NCBI GenBank assembly: GCA_013180625.2
Contig: SNVD02002577.1
Span: forward strand, 884,501-948,500
Direction: 5' to 3'
Source of the DNA: Boswellia sacra
Taxonomy: Eukaryota > Streptophyta > Magnoliopsida > Sapindales > Burseraceae
DNA length: 64,000 nucleotides
Numbering within the stretch: the first letter of the stretch is position 1; each line of letters opens with the position of its first letter. Shown here piece after piece: positions 12,601 to 24,641 of this stretch. Below the pieces are notes generated by a model. That model ran no database searches, had not been told where the DNA came from, and was given only the letters and a program-made list of their open reading frames with translations. The position numbers and the translations under genes were made by a program.

Positions 12601-15534
12601 TTCTGTAACCTTTGTAATATTTTTTTATGTAGTCATATATGTGTGTGTATGTATCTTATTATTTTTCTATTTTAATTGTGTAAAGCATATTGATATGATT
12701 TTATGTCTGGTATACAGCTCCTCTTGTTGGTTCTTCACCTCTAAAGGCACCAGCATATCAAACCTCGACTTCTGCATCATTTGGAGCCTCAAATAAAGGA
12801 AAACATTCAAATTTGATTCTTATATTTGGTATTGGAGGTGGCCTACTGATCATTGCTATTGTATGTGTGCTTATTATTTGTTCATGTGCATTCTGTCAAG
12901 GGAAGGGTAAAAGCTCTCCTAAAGAAACCGGTATGTATCTTAAGTAGTATGTTCATCCTTATTAGTTTTTTCTACTTGGTTTAACTGGTGTGCTCTCTCT
13001 TTCCTGTTTAGCTTGTTGATACTTTTCAGAAAGCATTTATGTGCACTAGAATTTGTGGATTAAAACGAGGATTCTCTCTTCTCATATGTTCACTGAAGAT
13101 CAGTGATTCAGGCCAAGGGATTTCTAACCAATAAGTTGAGGCTTCAAATCCCCTTGAAGTCACCCGTTTAGGATATTATATTTCATGAGTCTCTTAAACT
13201 ACTTAAGGCAGCTTAAAATATTAGTCTTTATGCAAATGGGAGGAGACAGCCCTATAAAACAATAACCAGAATTTCTTTTCATCATTTACCTTGGGATATT
13301 TGTGGATAAGATTGATCCTGCCAAATGCAACAGTGTAAAGTTGTTGCTAGGGCTCAACAATAACATGTATTAACTGGCTTGACATGCGGATCTAGCAAAA
13401 GTACAGATGCAATCGCATGTTTTTCCATTTTTTGGATTACTTAGAAATCCTTCAACCTTTCCAGTGATTGTGAAGTTCTAAATTAGGGGCTGTTCTTAGA
13501 TCCTGCCATTTTGGTATCTTGGAAATTTGTAAGATAATCATATTCCAAATAGGTGGTCCCAATGAATTTGAACATAAGACAACCACTAAAACCACAAATT
13601 CAAGCTAATAGGTAAAGTCCAAAAATAGTATTTCAGTTCTACTGAAAGTATTGCAGCTTAGGAAAAGAAAAGTCTCAGAGTATCCATCCCTTTTTTCTAA
13701 AAGGAATTCTAATCAGTTTAAACCTCTCTTAAATTCATTAAATTCCCTTCTTATAGTTTCATAATTTTGTTGGAGACCTCTTCTGAGTTGGTGATTGATG
13801 AAAAACAATGCTAACTGATATTTCTTTATGTTTTAGCTACACCTGGGGAGGTTGACTAAATTATCCCTAGTGAGGGTTAATCCTGTGTGAAAAAGGGTTT
13901 GTGCATGAACTATAATTAACCACAATTGCAAAACTTTTAGATCTTTATTGAATGATCATTTGTTCATCTCATCTTCTTTTCCAGAAAAGCCAAGGACTGT
14001 GGATGCAGTTACTGCTGTAGGATCTCTTCCACACCCAACCAGTACACGATTTCTTGCCTACGAAGAACTTAAAGAAGCAACAAACAACTTCGAACCTGCA
14101 AGCATATTAGGAGAGGGCGGGTTTGGCAGAGTTTTCAAGGGTGTCTTAAGTGATGGTACTGCTGTAGCAATCAAGCGGCTCAGCAGTGGGGGACAACAAG
14201 GGGATAAAGAGTTTTTGGTGGAAGTTGAGATGCTCAGCAGGTTGCATCACCGGAACCTTGTGAAACTTGTGGGTTACTATAGTAGTCGTGATTCTTCACA
14301 ACATTTGCTCTGTTATGAGCTTGTTCCCAACGGAAGCTTAGAGGCTTGGCTCCATGGTAAACAACTTTTCTAAATTTATCTATAAGCTGTCAGCATAGAG
14401 TTTGATGTTATCCTTTTCACTCGAATTAACTTTTATGAATATTGATTTTTGTAAGTAACTTTGGAGAAGCACAAGACATTCAATATTTTTAGCATATATC
14501 TGATGGACTATAGTACAATGATCCTGTTTCACCTCAGGTCCTCTAGGACTAAATTGTCCTCTGGATTGGGACACCAGAATGAAGATTGCACTAGATGCTG
14601 CCAGAGGACTTGCATACCTGCATGAGGACTCACAACCTTGTGTTATTCACAGAGATTTTAAGGCATCCAACATATTACTTGAAAACAACTTTCATGCCAA
14701 AGTTGCTGATTTTGGTCTTGCCAAACAGGCACCTGAAGGGAGGACAAATTACCTGTCTACTCGTGTGATGGGCACATTTGGGTTGGTTTCGTTCTATTGT
14801 CTTCTTGATGTTGTTACTTCCTATAAGTCTGGGCACTAAAATCAAATTAAATTGCTTGTAGGTATGTAGCCCCCGAGTATGCTATGACTGGACATCTATT
14901 GGTAAAAAGTGATGTTTACAGCTATGGAGTTGTCCTCCTTGAGTTGCTGACTGGTAGGAAGCCTGTGGATATGTCACAACCATCTGGACAGGAGAACCTG
15001 GTTACTTGGGTTAGTAGAACCGTGATAATTAACATTCTCATTTTTTTTTTTTTATTAGTTAATTGTTTATAGGTTGTCATCATTTGTGGTTTCAAATTTT
15101 GGTAGTCTGCGATTACTTCTCTTCGAAGATCAACATCATCTGTTTATATACTTCAGGCCAGGCCAATTCTGAGGGACAAAGATCGGCTGGAAGAGCTTGC
15201 TGATCCAAGGCTTGGAGGAAAGTATCCCAAGGAAGATTTTGTAAGGGTATGCACCATTGCGGCTGCTTGTGTTGCTCCTGAGGCCAGCCAAAGGCCCACT
15301 ATGGGCGAAGTGGTACAGTCACTGAAAATGGTACAGCGCGTCACAGAATATCAAGATCCTGCATTAACCTCTTCCAATAACCGGGCCAACCTGAGACAGT
15401 CATCAACTACTTTTGATTCTGATGGGACATCATCTATGTTCTCATCCGGTCCTTACTCTGGTCTAAGTGCCTTTGATAATGATAACATCTCAAGGACAGC
15501 AGTTTTCTCTGAAGATCTTCATGAAGGACGATAA
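9647..15534 (+). CDS. Receptor-like serine/threonine protein kinase (ALE2 / At4g02010-like), eight exons
   Basis: Exons: 9647-9665, 10814-11254, 11469-11840, 12718-12930, 13985-14356, 14538-14781, 14862-15009 and 15157-15534. All introns are GT-AG, phases match, and the sum is 728 residues, close to the family length. A hydrophobic signal segment is followed by a Pro/Ser-rich ectodomain and a Cys-containing region (CCKPD...GCHCVYP). A transmembrane helix spans about 310-336. The kinase domain follows: glycine loop GEGGFGRV 391-398, Lys412 (VAIK), HRD 510-512, DFG 530-532, APE after the activation loop. All catalytic residues are present, so this is an active RD kinase by sequence. The family acts at the plasma membrane in signalling; the ligand is unknown. 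The start was chosen because the 19-nt coding exon ending CCAG|GTTATT joins in phase to the exon-2 acceptor TCGCAG and completes a signal peptide. The tail after the kinase is Ser-rich. Confidence 0.92.
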
Positions 15535-17448
15535 ATACTTCAAAAATTGAGCAGAAGAAACCTTAGTCCCAAAAACAAATAGTGCGAGGAACGTCCCAAT
15601 AGAAGAATGCATTAGGAACATTTAGAAATTTCATAGTTTTTCCACTTGTGATGATGGGGACAATGGTTATACATATTGGAGAACCACTCTTCAGTTTTCC
15701 CCTAGACAACGAAGACGGAATTCTGTATATATCCCTTGTAGCTTGTTTAATTGGATTGGCATTCCAGGGTTTCTATTTAATTTCTTTTCTTTTTTGATAG
15801 TTTTATTTTATTGTAAAATTTATATTATTTCTACCTTATTGGCTTTGGATTTGGTTCTTCCCTCCCTTTTTATTTTTTGTTTGGGTAAATGGAGAAGTTA
15901 GTCTGAACTCTACAAAGTTTATGGATAAGATTTTCTACACCATTTCATTCAACAATTAAATGATCTGAAGAATTGAGGAGCTTAACAATAAAAGCATGAT
16001 CAAAGGTACGGGGCTGTCTTCTTGTGATTAGGATATGCTAATATTGATAGTTCCTCAAATATATAGCTAGTTCTTACAATATTGGTTAATCTTTCTTTCA
16101 GATGGAGAAAATTCCAAAATTTGTGAGTTATGGTGGAGTGGTTTAATATTCGATCAAATTCCATCATAATGATCACTCACGTTTTGATTGTCATTTGTTT
16201 TCAGCTATTGCTTCAAAATTTTCAGTTAAAATCACCCCTCCCAGAAAATTGGAATATATGAGATGTTATAACTATTATAATAAAAATATTTTATTTTTTA
16301 CTGTATTAAATTATTTATAACCATGTTTATCTTTAAATATAAGAAATTATATATTTAACCAAAAAAAATTACGCGAAGAGGATGAAACTGAAAAAATACA
16401 AACTGATATCGCATAGACAACAATTTGTAAAAAAGTTAAGAACCTTCTAGATTTAAGCGATAATTTTTATACAACCAATACCGATTTTGTTTTTACTGCC
16501 ATCAATAGTAGTTATAATACAATCTATAAACGACACATTTAGAGCAGTGTTTGTTGTATTCATTAATGCACCATATGATTTAATACGATGTAAAGTAACT
16601 ACCAAAGGTATGCATAGTATTAATTAATACAATGTAGTGTTTTAGTATATTACAATGTAGTGCACAAAATCTATTTTGAATACAAAAAGAGGAAGAGAAC
16701 AAGAAATAAAAAATGGTGCATTAAGAACTGCAATTTTTCTAATGAGATTCTAGGGGTTGGAAAGCAAGGTAAAATTAAAAAAAAAAAAAGAAAATTTACT
16801 TGATCTTTAATTGGTACCTTATCATACTTTTCCACTAGAAGATTTTTGCATGAACGAAGCTGCATAGGTTAGGAGGGCATGAATAACCCTATCTTTTTTT
16901 TTGGTCATAATCATTTTATTAGTCCTAAATCCATTAATTCAATTTCTATAACATCAACGTAATTAAGCTTCCACCTCCACGTGTTATTTTAAGTAAATTA
17001 ACTATAACCTTTAAATAAACAATATTTTAGTAAGATTAAAGAGTCTATAATTTTAGTTAAACCATTAGCTTTAAAAATATGGGCAGAAATCAAATTTTGA
17101 CAAAAAGTTTTACTATTAATTTAGATAAAATTTTAACCGTTGATCTCATCTAATCATTGAGATTTTAAAGTCAAAATATTGAATTTAAAATTTATATCAA
17201 CTTATCGATATCTTTGTTATGTAATGTGAAATTGATTGATTTAGCAATTAATGAATAAAAAAAATAGTAGCCCAAAAAAGAAACCAAACCGATTGCATTT
17301 GGATTTGGATTTTCAATAGTTTGAGTGTATCAAGTCTATGATCCCGAACTTTGCTTATTAGTCATCCACCCTAAATAGCGAACCAATTATCGGGCAAAAC
17401 TTGCATGGTTGCCCTATTTGCAAGGCGAAATAGATGTTAGCATTTCTT
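15535..17448. other. 3' UTR of the kinase gene and intergenic spacer
   Basis: The first about 250 bases after the stop are the likely 3' UTR. The remainder is AT-rich and has no supported gene. It contains one copy of a diverged dispersed repeat at about 16260-16510, listed separately. Confidence 0.5.
16260..16510 (+). repeat. Diverged dispersed repeat, copy 1
   Basis: Resembles 18665-18905 in the same orientation. Shared blocks include ACTATTATAATAAAAAT, GAGGATGAAACTGAAAA, AATTTGT.AAAA.TT.AGAAC and ATTTAAG. Probably an old transposon fragment of unknown family. Confidence 0.55.
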
Positions 17449-17454
17449 TATAAA
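17449..17454 (+). promoter_or_regulatory. TATA box of the PMEI-like gene
   Basis: TATAAA at 17449-17454 lies 93 bases before the ATG at 17542, leaving room for a start site about 30 bases downstream and a leader of about 60 bases. Confidence 0.5.
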
Positions 17455-17541
17455 CCCACGTTTGGTACCTCCTTTCCTTAATCTCTACTCGTTTGTTTTC
17501 CTCAAAATTTAACTTGAAGAAGTCCCAGAGAGAGAGGCACT

Positions 17542-18081
17542 ATGGCATTCAACAAGTCCATCATCCTTGCTCTAGCTTTATCTTCTCTCCTTTCATTATA
17601 TGCTACAGCGGCCGATTCCCCTTCTTCTGTATCTGGTTCCTTCTAACGTGTATGTCAAAAGACTCGAAAGGCCTAATGAATGCAAGACACTTATCAGACC
17701 ATACCTCAATGCTGCCGCTGGCTCCCTTGTTGGCACCAACGTCGTTCTTGAGGCAGGTCTGAATGGTTTCAATCGCCAACTCGAGAAGGCCACCGAGGAG
17801 GCCATGAGACTCAAGCTTGTATCCAAAACACCTGAGATGGACGACATTCTCGACCAATGCTTAGATAACTATCAGGTCCTCGTTAAAAACACCAAGAAAT
17901 CATTGGACGCTTTTCGTGCTAAAGAATATTCCAACTTGGAAACCGAGCTCAACTCTAGCCTTAAGTTGACTGCGCCGACGCCTTCACTAATGGAAACGAA
18001 GAACTTCATAGAATCAATCAAGAGAAGTTGCTTCCTTTGACTCAGTCCAACTTGGACCTTGCTTGCGCTGTCCAAAACTGA
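17542..18081 (+). pseudogene. PMEI / invertase-inhibitor-like secreted protein with two frameshifts
   Basis: Frame 1 from ATG 17542 gives a clear signal peptide (MAFNKSIILALALSSLLSLY, then ATAADSP) but stops at about 17646. The mature domain continues in the +1 frame from about 17650 (YVKRLERPNECKTLI, then a helical region with DQCLDNY and LETEL) up to about 17965. The end (DCADAFTNGNEELHRINQEK ... LDLACAVQN, stop TGA 18079-18081) lies again in frame 1. One extra base near 17640 and one missing base near 17966 therefore cancel out. The helical layout with spaced cysteines and the final ALDLA-like helix fit the PMEI domain family, which inhibits cell-wall pectin methylesterase or invertase. 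The gene is intronless, and the clean coding sequence between the shifts suggests either recent inactivation or two base-call errors. Confidence 0.7.
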
Positions 18082-18664
18082 CTGAGAGAAGCTAGACCCT
18101 TTAATTGTTGATCAGCGGATTTTGTATTTATGTTGTACTTGTTTCGTGCTCACAATGGTGTTGAGGAAAAGCCATTAAGAGGCATCATGATTCAAAAAAA
18201 TATTTGGATTAAAATTTTATTCAAATAATGTCCTCTGTGTCTCTAAATCTAACTGATTTTTTATTTTCACTATCAACATTTTCTAATTGTATTGCAATTT
18301 GAATAACCCATACAATAACGTGAAATGCTAAAATAGCGCTAAATTGAAAAATTAAAAAAAATTAAAATATATAAATGAAATGATAAATACTCTTTCCATT
18401 AAATTATATAATCTTATATTAGGTAATAGGAAGCAATTTGATTGCATGGAATGATTATACATATAAAATCATTCATTTATATGTTATCCCATCCAATCAA
18501 TAAGATTATAATATGATATGACGATAGACGAAATATTAAGCCTACAGTTGTGTTCTATTATTTTTTTTTTAAAAAAAGTAAAAGTCATATTTAAAGAAAT
18601 TAATTATTATCTTTTTACATTACTTATGGTTTCATCTTTTTATTATGATAAATTAAATATTATA

Positions 18665-18905
18665 TGAAAATAAATTATAAACTATTATAATAAAAATTTA
18701 TGAATATATATTATGTTTTACTATAACAAATTATGTAGTTAATAAAAAAAGTTACATCATGAGGATGAAACTGAAAAGATACAAATTGATAGAGCAAGCC
18801 GATCGATATTAGATATACACTAATTTGTCAAAACTTGAGAACTTTTGAATTTAAGTGAATATTCTTGTAACTAGTGATCTAGTTTTGTATTTGTGGCAAG
18901 GACAA
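18665..18905 (+). repeat. Diverged dispersed repeat, copy 2
   Basis: Same orientation as the copy at 16260-16510, so the two copies bracket the PMEI-like gene. Blocks such as GAGGATGAAACTGAAAA and TAGTGATCTAGTTTTGT show the relation, with many substitutions and indels. Confidence 0.55.
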
Positions 18906-19689
18906 TGCTAGACCCACAACCAAGATACAACAAAAATCTTATAATCTGATTTGGCAGCTTATGTGGCATTGCCACATCACCCTGCAGCATTACACAACTA
19001 ATTGACATTAAAATTAACTCATGTTTAATTACATGGCCAATATCAATGCCATTTTCTCAACTTCTCTCAGTCCTGCAACGCCCTTCTCTCAACCTTTCTC
19101 AATCCTGCACAAGTTCTTCATTCACGATGCAAATGTTGCTACTGCTTCGATCGCTCAATTGCTCTCAGTTCTAAAACGCCGTTCTCTCAGCTTCTTTCAA
19201 TCCTGCAATGCCGTTCTCTCAACCTTTCTCAATCCTACGCAACTTTTTCATTCACGCCGTCATTGTTGGCGCTTCTATTACATTCCTAAAACATTGCTCT
19301 TGCTTCCGCGCAAGTTTGGATATTCAGTGCCTTACTTGACTTAATAATTAAACAGTTGATATACTATGTAGGTTAAGGATCCTACTTTTATGTCGAGTGT
19401 GGCTAATTTCCTGCGTAATATATTATGTTATGTTGGTGGAAGTATGGCTCTAATGGTGGTGTAATTGAGGTGAAGTAATTGGGTATATCACATGAAATTC
19501 TTGGAATACTTGATAGATACAATTTTTAAAATGCTGCAATTCCTTCGATTTTTATTTCGACTGGGCTTTTTTTTTTAAAATTATTTTCTTTATTTTTCAC
19601 ATGAAAGACCTGGGTTCAGTCTTAATGAAGTTCTATGCTGTTCATTTCGAGTGGGTTACGTTTGATTATCTCCCTTTTTTTTTCCTCTC
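18906..19689. repeat. Spacer with a two-copy degenerate tandem repeat
   Basis: Between about 19060 and 19270 a block of roughly 130 bases is present twice. Both copies contain TTCTCTCAACCTTTCTCAAT (second copy 130 bases downstream) followed by a ...TTCATTCACG end. The open frame at 19021-19344 is a translation of this repeat and resembles no known protein. The rest shows no gene. Confidence 0.5.
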
Positions 19690-19971
19690 TGCAAAGTAAT
19701 TCATCTCATGCTCTACAATCTTCTAATATCAACAATCACAAGGGGAGTTATGGCTATAATAGGAAGAACCATGTCAATAAGCCGGAAGAGAACTGGAATA
19801 CAAACTCAAAGCCACGATTTACTGGTCATGGCCAAGGTCACAATCAAGCTGAGAAGCCAAACAGAAGAATTGGGCACTTCATCAAACAATAGCCGATCCT
19901 AATGATTAACCTCCATCATACAATAATCCTCACAATTGTTCATTTAATATCTCAAATTCCATTAATTATGG
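19690..19971 (+). pseudogene. Gag-like relic, left part, interrupted by the copia element
   Basis: The plus strand encodes a low-complexity Asn/Lys/Gln-rich stretch (NINNHKGSYGYNRKNHVNKP) like the region before the zinc knuckle in copia Gag. It is frame-damaged. One reading frame runs up to ...ISNSINYG at the insertion point and resumes at 46801 as FAKVASLMHPLQ in the same frame. Retrotransposon origin is inferred from composition; it may be another repeat protein. Confidence 0.4.
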
Positions 19972-20545
19972 TGTTGCAAAGAAGAGAGGTACACACACTC
20001 ACAAGTAACTTAATGCGAAATTAATCAAGGAGTTTCAAGCACCCACTTAAGCAAAGAAATTAAAAAAATCATCAAGAACACAATGATTTATACTAGTTCA
20101 GACAACAAAAGTGATCTTACATTTAGTTGTTGGTGATGAGCAATTCATTATAGTGAAAAACAAGAGAGTATAAGAGATTTTACAAGGTAAACTAGTAGAA
20201 ACTAAGTTAACTATCTTCCCAAGAAAACCCCAATTTCTCTAAACCTTATTTCTCTATTCTATCTCTCTTTTGTATCTACATACAGTGAAAAACACGTCCC
20301 TTTTATACTACAAGATATATATGTTTAAGTCAAAAACTAAGTGCCAAGTGTCCTATTAAAACCAGGAAAGTCAAGGTTATGCTCCTGTGCAACGTTCCTT
20401 TGCGCTCTAGAGCCAAGTCTTTGACTTGAGATGCTTCTAGACCCAAAGTTCGAGCACATCACTTGGTGAGGTTCTGCAAAGTCTCTGCCTACAATTTTTG
20501 ATACTGCATTCTGGCGTTTCGGTGCAACTCCATATGTGCTCCTAT
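19972..20545 (-). repeat. 3' LTR of the minus-strand copia element, outer part
   Basis: Aligns with the first 570 bases (plus orientation) of the LTR at 46174-46795. Homology stops at 20545, where CACTA element A begins, and resumes at 42042-42083 with the remaining about 42 bases. Confidence 0.85.
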
Positions 20546-20559
20546 CACTACAACAGGAA

Positions 20560-20990
20560 AGACTATTTACGACGGGCCAAAACCGCCGTAAAAACACATT
20601 TGTGACGGTTATGCGGTGGTTTGCAACCGCAGTAAAAGCTTTTACGGCGGTTTTGGCCCGTTGTAAATAGTCTTTTACGGCGGTTTGGTTGTTCGACGCA
20701 AAAACAAACGACGAAACAGGATTGACAATCACCACACCTTTTTACGGCGATTTTATGTCCGTCGTAAAAAGTTGATATTTACGACGAACAAAAAACCGCC
20801 GTAAAAAGTCAAAAAACCGCTGTAAAAAGGTTTTATACAATTATTTGCGTCGACCAAAAAACCGCCGTAAAAAGTTACAAAACCGCCGTAAAAAGGTTTT
20901 ATACAATTTTTGTATAACTGTCGTGGATTGATGGAGAACCGCCGTAAATAGTTAGGAATTTTTTTTTGCGTCGACTAGAAAACCGTCGTA
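20560..20990. repeat. Subterminal repeats of CACTA element A
   Basis: More than ten degenerate copies of an 11-16 base motif (ACGGCGGTTTT, AACCGCCGTAAAAAG) in both orientations, partly as inverted pairs. In CACTA elements such repeats are binding sites for the transposition accessory protein. Confidence 0.75.
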
Positions 20991-21454
20991 AATAGTTAGC
21001 AAAAATTTTTCAAAATTTCGCTGCTTGTGCTATTACATGTTTATTTGCTATTTACAAAATAATTAACATGTCTTAGAAAAATGTTTTGATATAATTTTAT
21101 AATCATTCATTCAATGAATATAATGAAATCAAATCAAATATAAAAATATCTCATATAATGGTTCAATCATAATCCAAGAAAACCAAATATAATGCAATCA
21201 TCATCCACACTATTCAACACGTTACAATCAAACAGTTAAACAACATGTCAGTTAGATAGTTCAATAACTTTTATATAGTTTAATCACCTCATAAGTAAAT
21301 TTACACAAATCATTATAATTCAAACTTCTGATTAGAAAATTCACAAAAGAGTAATACAAAATATCTCCATTTTGTCAAAAGAAAGCCATTATGGAAAATA
21401 AAACTTTCACATGTAACAAATAGAATGCCAAGTCTACAAGTGGAATTATCAGAC

Positions 21455-21619
21455 CTCATTGGCAATGCCCTCATCATCTTTGTAACTAATCTTCTCTAAT
21501 AATTCATGTATGGCAGTGAGATCCAATCTCAAGCAAGCTTCACCAAGAGGTGTCAATGACAATGGCTGTGTTGAAGAAGCAGTCTCATGTGCAATACCCA
21601 TCAGAACATGTGATGGAAC
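21455..21619 (-). pseudogene. Captured BSK fragment, exon joining kinase and TPR domains, in CACTA A
   Basis: 55 open codons: [42 protein letters not shown]. Acceptor ATCAG|GTTCC and donor-like GAG|GTCTGA. It follows the kinase exons in BSK genes and lies in the same orientation, but element B (21900-36456) now separates them. This confirms that element A was continuous before B inserted. Confidence 0.85.
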
Positions 21620-22039
21620 CTGATATAAGCTCTTAACTAATTAGATTTATGTCCTTCTCAAGTAAAATATTCAAATGTGCAAAGGCAAACCTGCGACTAT
21701 GAATGTCTACCTCCATGCATCAAACACAAACACAGAGAGAGAGAAACTTTGTTTATTTGGTTCTCAATCCCTCTTTTAGTGCAAGAGTAACACCATACCA
21801 GTAAAGCAATTTCATTATTGCCTTTAAAATAACTAATGAAATTATTAAATGGACAATTGGATTGATGCATGCATGGGTTATGATGCTGCTTGAAATAAAC
21901 ACTACTAAAAAATGTGTTTTTTACTACACATATTTACGGCAGGCCTTAAGATGTGCAGTAAAAAATTAAATTCTACGGCGGGCTACTACAGTCGCAGTAG
22001 AAATGTATTATATCCGAGGCAATTTTTAGTGGCCTGTAA

Positions 22040-24175
22040 TAAAATCTTTTAAAATAATTTTATCACTTCCCCCCATCTCTCGACTCCTGTCTCCTAATTT
22101 CCTAATCCCTAAATTTTCCATCAAATCTCCTTTCCTTTCACGTTTGTTCAGAACAAATCCTTTTCACATTTTCTTGCCGTTTCCCAACAAATCCCTGATA
22201 TTTTGCCCTTCTTTACCTTCTTTTGCCTGGAACCAGATCCACGAGAATTGAAACTTTTACCTATCAGGTTTCCAAGCAGAGGAGCCCACATCCTATTAGA
22301 GACATCAGAAAAATGAACATCAAGGGACCTAAAAGAGCAGCAGCGAATGAAGCAAGCGGCATCTAGTTCGTTGTTCTGTCTTTTATCAGGTGTAGTTAGC
22401 GGCGTATTAAAAGGGCAAATTGGCGAAAATCCAGCTGCGAAAGGACCACAAGGAGGCGCACATTGGAAGCAGTGTTGATGGCAATACTGGAACCAAACTA
22501 CTAAGAGGTTTAACATCCAAAACCCGTGATTTATCAAACGGAGCTTGAGGTTGAGGAACAGTATTGGAACCTAACCCCCCTCCTTCCATCATGAACACGA
22601 AAACCCATTTGGTAAGCCATTACCTGATGCTACCTCATGACTAATGCATTTGATTTAATGATTTTAATTCCTTTTTGAATTAAATTATTTGAATTTTTTT
22701 ATTTGTGCTTAGATTCGGTTTAGGTGTTTAATTTTTTAATTTTAATTTGGTAAATTAGATGTTAATTAATGTTGGGAGTTTGGGATTTCATTTGTTAAAT
22801 CTGAAATCAAGATATGTTTATCAATTTAATTTGTTTGTGTTTCAAATCTGCTAAAGTTATTAATTTATTCCAATTTTACAAATAAAGTCTTGTCCTACTT
22901 GAGTTATTCGAGTCTAATGAACCACATGTATAGACAAATTATCACTTATCCTTTATGGCATGTTTCCATCTACAAGAAAAGGGTCCAAAAGATAAAGATT
23001 CCACTCAGCTTTTTATGCATTTACTCTTTGCGAGGCCCACGTATAAATATTGTAGCTTCTTCTTTGCTATCAACACCTATGAAATGTATGTTATCCAAAC
23101 AGACAAAAAGATTGATTTAGTTATAGGTTTTTAAATCTTTATTATCTTTACTTCTCTTGCCAAACCAATCATAGTGTATGCATATCACGGGCTAATCCCA
23201 ACTATGGAGAGATGTGGCTTGTAGCTGGCCATTGATGTTATAGGCAATTTGCATTATTTAAATAAGAACTTGTTTAAAAAAATGCGGAGGAAAAAGAACA
23301 AGGTAAAGTGATTAAAAGTGCAAAACATGTAATTGAAAAAAGAAGTGAAAGAGAATATACTTATTGGTTATAAAGCTACGTTACCTGCAACTATTGAAAA
23401 CTTGTTCGTTTCGGGCAAATTCTCTAATCTTTCTTTTAGTAGCTAATTTCTTTCCTACTTGTTACTTTTACTCCCTCTCTCTTTCTTCTATTTGCTTCTC
23501 CTTTCTTCTCCTTGTACTCCTTTTAAACTTTCTCTCGGGTTTTGGGTTAACATACATATAAAGTCAATTGTCAAAGCTTTATAAAGGTGCAGAAGGGCTT
23601 TAAATGGCATTTATTGACATTGTCTCAAGCATTATATTCTGTTTTGTATAGTCAAAGCTTTGTAAAGAAGTGTAACACTATGACTTTAAATGGCATTTAT
23701 TAATATTGTCTCATTCATTGTTTTAGGCCACATATTTTTTTACTTTTACAAATAAAAGTTTATCACTTGGTTGCAAGATTTATTTACATAATAATATTCC
23801 TTGACCAAGTTAAATCAGGTGGAAACCACTTCTTGATCCGACAAAGGCTAAATTTGGGCAAATTTCATTAAGGCCCCTAAGCTTTAAATGATTATTTTCA
23901 GGTATCACATTTAGTTGGGGAAGGTTGGTCATGTTCTATGTTATTTTTTTTTCTCTTCTATTTCTTATTTATTTTGGCTACTTAAAAAGGCTTTCTTTAG
24001 CACTGAAATTTGTCAACTCTAATTCAAGAAAGGTTAGATAGAGAGAAAAAGGAACATCTAACTAAATTTGATTTACAGCTAGACATTTTCAAGTAAATAG
24101 TAATAGTAGTAGCAGGTAAAATGTCATTTTTCAATTTTTTTAAACTGCTGATATTGAATTTTAGTGGGCATGCAG
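22040..24175. other. CACTA B left interior apart from the SUVH fragment
   Basis: Apart from the SUVH piece, no gene is recognised. AT-rich DNA with a CT-rich leader-like stretch at 22070-22140 and 23460-23530. Confidence 0.4.
22250..22598 (-). pseudogene. Captured SUVH1/SUVH3-type histone methyltransferase N-terminal fragment in CACTA B
   Basis: From ATG at 22589: MEGGGLGSNTVPQPQ, FDKSRVLDVKPLSSLVPVLP. After a frameshift near 22475 the Pro-rich region continues in another frame (CAPPCGPFAAGFSPICPFNT). This is the start of plant SUVH1/3-like proteins, which bind methylated DNA or histone H3K9 through later SRA and SET domains; neither is present. The rest down to about 22150 may be diverged sequence of the same exon. 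Confidence 0.65.
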
Positions 24176-24641
24176 AATTATTGATATAGAATTATTCGGT
24201 TTCGGGTCTGGGTCGAGTTCCAGTGGTGGGTTATATGGGAGTGATGGGTCGGTGAGAATGGTGGGAGTAGCAGGAATACTTAGAAAGGAACAGGAGATGT
24301 GGGAGAGTACTGACAGGAGCTTACAGGAAGCTTTCCAGGACTTGAACGCTCTCATGATATTCCTTTTCAACATTCATTTTCATTGATGTGTTGGAGAATT
24401 TGTTTAGTGATTGCATTGTTATTTGTTGGATTTGCAGAATAAGGCTAAAGACATGGTAATGCTAGCTGAGAAGATGAGGCAGAAACTTTTGTCTGGCTCA
24501 AATTCTCAAAACAGTTCAGCAAATGACGAGGAAAAGGGTTCTAAAGAAGAGATGCAAGATTGGTTATTGAGCATTGGTATTGTATCTCCTGTTACAAAAG
24601 AGTCTGCAGGTGCCTTGTATCTCCAAAAATTGTCACGCCAG
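24176..24641 (+). pseudogene. Captured VPS36 fragment, exons upstream of the SIRE insertion, in CACTA B
   Basis: Exon 24176-24356 encodes a Gly/Ser-rich segment then [20 protein letters not shown] and [12 protein letters not shown]; exon 24438-24641 encodes [37 protein letters not shown], ending LQKLSRQ|GT. VPS36 is an ESCRT-II subunit in endosomal sorting. Acceptors GCAG|A and GCAG|A are intact. The donor after exon 1 reads ATG|AT where GT is expected, so splicing there is probably lost. Confidence 0.85.

Noticed and set aside
17600..18040. Single PMEI open frame starting at an internal codon
   Set aside because: It lacks the signal peptide and has the wrong C-terminus; the true protein needs the outer frame at both ends.
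19021..19344. 107-codon open frame
   Set aside because: It coincides with a degenerate tandem repeat and resembles no protein family.
20546..20990. CRISPR-like array of short repeats
   Set aside because: Repeats are in both orientations, irregularly spaced and without unique spacers; they are CACTA subterminal motifs.
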